Positions 60,953-64,000 of a stretch of 64,000 nt of DNA are shown here, piece by piece. This stretch comes from Paraburkholderia sp. CNPSo 3272. Lineage in GTDB: Bacteria; Pseudomonadota; Gammaproteobacteria; Burkholderiales; Burkholderiaceae. Position numbers and translations under genes: made by a program. Location: positions 1-64,000 of the forward strand of contig NZ_JAMBPQ010000028.1 in assembly GCF_024206495.1 (NCBI RefSeq). The letters are read 5' to 3'. The notes beneath the pieces were generated by a model. It worked only from the letters and a program-made list of their open reading frames with translations, had not been told where the DNA came from and did not search any database. Each line of letters opens with the position of its first letter. Position 1 is the first letter of the stretch.

Positions 60953-63802
60953 ATGAAGAGACCCATTAAAACGGAGACGAGCCGGCTTGCCCCCGGTTGG
61001 CACGGATTGCGGCGCACGACCGCGGTCCTGCTGCCGCTGTGGCTGCTCGCCGCCGTCATGGCGGTGATCGCCGCAGTGAGCCTCGCGATCATGTCGATCC
61101 TGCTTGCCTATGTCGCGGGGGAAAGCAGCTGGTCGAAGGGCCAAAAGGACGCTGTCCACGCGCTGGAGCGCTACGCGCGCACCGGCGACGAGGCGGACTA
61201 CCGCACGTTCCTCGCCGGCATTGCCGTGCCGCTCGGCGACCGCGCGGCCAGGCTGGAGATGAACCGCGCGCAGCCGGACACCGCGGCGATCCGGCACGGT
61301 TTCGAGCTGGGCCGCATCGCGCCCGCCGACATGGACGGCATGACCTGGGGCTACCGCACGCTCAAGAACACGCCGTGGATGCGCCCGGCCGTCGCGTTCT
61401 GGGAGATCGGCGACCGCTACATTCTGCGTCTTGCCGATACCGGCGAACGCCTGCACGCGCTCGTGCAGGCGGGCAAACTGCACGCGCCGGAGACCGCGAA
61501 CCTCGTGCACGAGCTGCGCGAGATCGACAGCCAGCTCGCGCCCATCGAAAGCGGCTTCTCCCGCTCGCTCGACGACGCGGCGCGCGCCACGCGCTCGCTC
61601 CTCACGCTCGCGCTCGCCGCCTCCGCGATCGTGCTGCTCGGCGTGTTCTCGCAATTCATCCGCCGCGCGCTCGCGCGCAGCGACCGCCTCGAAGCCGAAG
61701 TGCGCAAGAACGAGGAACGCCTCACGCTAGGCTTTGAAGGTATCAACGCCGGACTCTGGGACTGGGAAGTCGGCAGCCGGCAATGCTACTTCTCGAACTG
61801 GCTCTACGAGCAGCTCGGCTACGACGTGGGCACGCGCTTCGAAAGCGACACGGGCCTCACCCAGCTCGTCCACCCGGACGACCTCACGCTAGTGCGCCAC
61901 GCGCTGCGCCAACACCTTGCGCGCGCAACGACTTTCGACGTGGAGTTTCGTCTGCGCACGCTCGCGGGCAGCTACTGCTGGTGCCGCGCGCGCGGCCAGG
62001 CGGTGCGCGACGCGCGCGGTCGCGCCGTGCGCATGGTCGGTTGCCTGTTCGACATTTCCGAGCTGAGGACCGCCGAAGCGAAGGCCTATACCGAACGCGA
62101 ACTGGCTGAGGTCACGCTGGCCTCGATCGGCGAAGCCGTGATTCGCACCGACGAACACTCGCGCGTGACCTACTGCAACGCGGTGGCCGAACGCATGCTC
62201 GGCCGCGCGGGAGCCGAGATGCTCGCGCAATCGTTCGATGATATCTGCGACCTGCGCAACGACGCGCACGAACCGCAGCGCTTCGACCTGATGAATTCGC
62301 AGGCGACGGGCAAGCCAGGCGGCGCGAGTCTGCACGTGCTGCGCCCGAACGGCTCGCGCCTCGCGGTCGACTACTCGGTGTCGAAGCTGCGCGACGCGCA
62401 ACGCCGCGTGATCGGCACCGTCGTCGTGCTCTACGACGTGAGCGCACTGCGCGAGCATGCCGGCCGCCTCGCCTACCAGGCGACCCACGACGAGCTCACC
62501 GACATCTACAACCGCCGCGAGTTCGAGCGGCGCCTCGCCGCGTTGCTGGAAGACAGCGCGAGCGCACCGCCCGGACAGCTGGGTCACGCGGTCATGTTTC
62601 TCGACCTCGACCAGTTCAAGGTCGTCAACGACACCTGCGGCCACTCGACCGGCGACGAGTTGATCCGCCAGGTCTGCCGCGTGCTCAAGAGCGAGCTGCG
62701 CGGGGAAGACGTCATTGCGCGCCTGGGCGGCGACGAATTCGGCGTCGTGCTGCCCCACTGCACGGCGGCGCACGCGTCGCTGCTCGCGGAGAACCTGCGC
62801 GCGGGCATTGCCGCGATCCGCTTCACGGGCGCCGGGCGCATCGTGCAGACGAGCGTGAGCATCGGCCTCGTCGGCGAGGCGGCGGGGCTCGTTTCCGTGA
62901 AGGAGGTGATGAAGGCCGCGGACGTGGCGTGCTACATGGCAAAGAAAAAAGGCCGCAACCGCGTGCACCGCTTTCGCTATGACGACGAGGAACTCTCGCA
63001 AACGCACGCGCAGATGGCATGGGTCTCCGACATCAAGGCGGCGCTCGAGAACGGCCAGTTCTGCCTCTTCGGCCAGAAGATCCTCTCGCTCGCGCAGTCG
63101 TCCACATCGGCATCGGCGGCCGACGACACGCACGTCGAACTGCTGTTGCGCATGCAGTCCGCCTCAGGCGCGCTCGTCGAGCCTTCCGCGTTCATCGGCG
63201 CGGCCGAGCGCTTCGACCTCATGCCAGCCATCGACCGCTGGGTGATCGCGAGCGCGTTCGCGATGATCGCCGAAGGCACGCACGATTACGGCACCTGGTC
63301 GATCAACCTCTCGGGCGCCTCGCTCGGCGACGAACAGCTCGCCGACTATATCGAGGAGCAGCAGCGCATCTGGTCGATCCCGTTCGAGCGCGTGTGCTTC
63401 GAGATCACCGAAACCGCTGCCATCACGAACCTGAACGAGGCGATCACCCTCATCGAACGCCTGCGTGCGCAGGGCTGCCGCTTCGCGCTCGACGACTTCG
63501 GCGCGGGCATGTCGTCGTTCAACTACCTCAAGCATCTGCACGTCGACTATCTGAAGATCGACGGCAGCTTCATACGCGGCATCGTCGACAGTCCGCTGGA
63601 CCAGGCCATCGTGCGATCGATCAATCAGGTCGCCCACGCGGCGGGCAAGCTGACGATCGCCGAATGCGTGGAGGACGCCGCCATCGTGGACTGGATGATC
63701 GCGATGGGCGTGGACTACGCGCAGGGCTACGGCGTGGGCAGACCCGCGCGGCTCGACATCCTGCGCGGACCCGAACTGCGCGACGTTGCCGAAGTGGGTT
63801 GA
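60953..63802 (+). CDS. PAS-GGDEF-EAL c-di-GMP enzyme with membrane sensor
   Basis: A 949-aa protein: TM about 22-52, periplasmic region to about 215, TM about 218-236, two PAS-like segments (about 255-370 and 380-495), GGDEF at 592-596 with RxxD inhibitory site RGED (583-586), and an EAL domain whose motif is ELL (729-731). Other phosphodiesterase residues are kept: SINLS, FEITETA, ALDDFGAGMSS, LKIDGSF, AECVED, and AQGYGVGRP. Cyclase probably active; phosphodiesterase possible. Start 60953, GGTGAAG SD. Confidence 0.93.
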   Translation: MKRPIKTETSRLAPGWHGLRRTTAVLLPLWLLAAVMAVIAAVSLAIMSILLAYVAGESSWSKGQKDAVHALERYARTGDEADYRTFLAGIAVPLGDRAARLEMNRAQPDTAAIRHGFELGRIAPADMDGMTWGYRTLKNTPWMRPAVAFWEIGDRYILRLADTGERLHALVQAGKLHAPETANLVHELREIDSQLAPIESGFSRSLDDAARATRSLLTLALAASAIVLLGVFSQFIRRALARSDRLEAEVRKNEERLTLGFEGINAGLWDWEVGSRQCYFSNWLYEQLGYDVGTRFESDTGLTQLVHPDDLTLVRHALRQHLARATTFDVEFRLRTLAGSYCWCRARGQAVRDARGRAVRMVGCLFDISELRTAEAKAYTERELAEVTLASIGEAVIRTDEHSRVTYCNAVAERMLGRAGAEMLAQSFDDICDLRNDAHEPQRFDLMNSQATGKPGGASLHVLRPNGSRLAVDYSVSKLRDAQRRVIGTVVVLYDVSALREHAGRLAYQATHDELTDIYNRREFERRLAALLEDSASAPPGQLGHAVMFLDLDQFKVVNDTCGHSTGDELIRQVCRVLKSELRGEDVIARLGGDEFGVVLPHCTAAHASLLAENLRAGIAAIRFTGAGRIVQTSVSIGLVGEAAGLVSVKEVMKAADVACYMAKKKGRNRVHRFRYDDEELSQTHAQMAWVSDIKAALENGQFCLFGQKILSLAQSSTSASAADDTHVELLLRMQSASGALVEPSAFIGAAERFDLMPAIDRWVIASAFAMIAEGTHDYGTWSINLSGASLGDEQLADYIEEQQRIWSIPFERVCFEITETAAITNLNEAITLIERLRAQGCRFALDDFGAGMSSFNYLKHLHVDYLKIDGSFIRGIVDSPLDQAIVRSINQVAHAAGKLTIAECVEDAAIVDWMIAMGVDYAQGYGVGRPARLDILRGPELRDVAEVG

Positions 63803-63814
63803 TCGGGCGCCATG

Positions 63815-63853
63815 AAAAAACCGCACGACCCTGACAGGCACGTGCGGTTTTCA
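63815..63853. terminator. Bidirectional terminator
   Basis: 11-bp stem AAAACCGCACG/CGTGCGGTTTT (63817-63827 with 63841-63851), flanked by A on the left and T on the right; shared by the convergent c-di-GMP gene and ppa. Confidence 0.88.
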
Positions 63854-63872
63854 ATCAGACCTGAAGCGCGAT

Positions 63873-64000
63873 TTACTTCTTGAAGTTCGCCACGCCGTCG
63901 GTGATTTCCTTGTGGGCGGCTTCGATGCCGACCCAGCCTTCGACCTTGACCCACTTGCCCTTTTCGAGCGCCTTGTAGTTCTCGAAGAAGTGCTTGATCT
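63873..64000 (-). CDS. ppa: Inorganic pyrophosphatase, C-terminal part (truncated by window end)
   Basis: The last 42 codons on the minus strand (IKHFFENYKALEKGKWVKVEG...KEITDGVANFKK, TAA at 63875-63873) match the C-terminus of bacterial family I pyrophosphatase (HFFE.YK.LE.GKWVKVEGW). The N-terminus lies beyond position 64000. The catalytic part is outside, so only the family identity is supported. Terminator follows directly. Confidence 0.9.
   Translation of the reverse strand, partial: IKHFFENYKALEKGKWVKVEGWVGIEAAHKEITDGVANFKK

Overview
The window is about 65% G+C, strongly GC3-biased and densely coded. It looks like a chromosomal segment of a Burkholderiaceae member, most like Paraburkholderia/Caballeronia. 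Supporting evidence: the Gram-negative porin type, ubiC-htpG, nadE-glnB and parC-parE neighbourhoods, MocR/EamA/RidA/PhzF metabolism, NitT/TauT transport with an AAA-associated C-terminus, and several c-di-GMP enzymes. This assignment is an inference from gene content, not from a database search.

Layout. (1) 1-4.9 kb, minus strand: the 5' end of a group II intron running off the window edge, inserted exactly behind the Rho-independent terminator of a spermidine-synthase-like gene; then a DNA-deoxyinosine glycosylase, ubiC, and htpG with a clear sigma-32-type promoter. (2) 4.9-11 kb: a MocR-type regulator divergent from a VOC protein, an EamA exporter, a class I/II aminotransferase, a RidA deaminase and a PhzF isomerase. 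This looks like an uncharacterised amino-acid/amine pathway. (3) 11.4-15.1 kb: a membrane GGDEF-EAL protein and a ChrA-type chromate transporter. (4) 15.1-19.9 kb: a LysR regulator divergent from a frameshifted MHS transporter, an M20 amidohydrolase and an HDAC-like deacetylase (catabolic unit). (5) 19.9-27.1 kb, minus strand: CopD-like protein, parC, parE, uup. (6) 27.3-33.5 kb, plus strand: rubredoxin, tRNA-Arg(CCU), two small unknown proteins, a Dcm-type methylase with Vsr, a YbhB protein, a DHA2 MFS exporter and a glycine-zipper protein. (7) 33.6-39.5 kb: otsA, small proline-rich ORFs, and two related sigma-54 activators flanking a small membrane protein. (8) 39.7-44.1 kb: two translationally coupled paralogous envelope proteins, convergent with a NitT/TauT ABC ATPase and double-length permease. 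(9) 44.9-50.8 kb: diguanylate cyclase, an 88-aa unknown, an EnvZ/OmpR-like two-component system divergent from a Spy/CpxP-like periplasmic protein, and pirin. (10) 51.2-56.3 kb: a complete basic-amino-acid ABC transporter operon and a major porin. (11) 56.4-64 kb: glnB-nadE, a FemAB/GNAT-like protein, a GIY-YIG protein, a PAS-GGDEF-EAL protein and the 3' end of ppa.

There are no rRNA genes, CRISPR arrays or prophage. Mobile or horizontal-transfer signals are limited to the group II intron and possibly dcm-vsr. A hairpin repeat occurs at 20.4 kb and 51.2 kb and may be a dispersed family. The clearest regulatory structures are the sigma-32-type promoter of htpG, a 10-bp-phased box array between the two-component system and the Spy-like gene, an AT-rich dyad at the LysR divergent promoter, and TACCGGTA repeats at the MocR divergent promoter.
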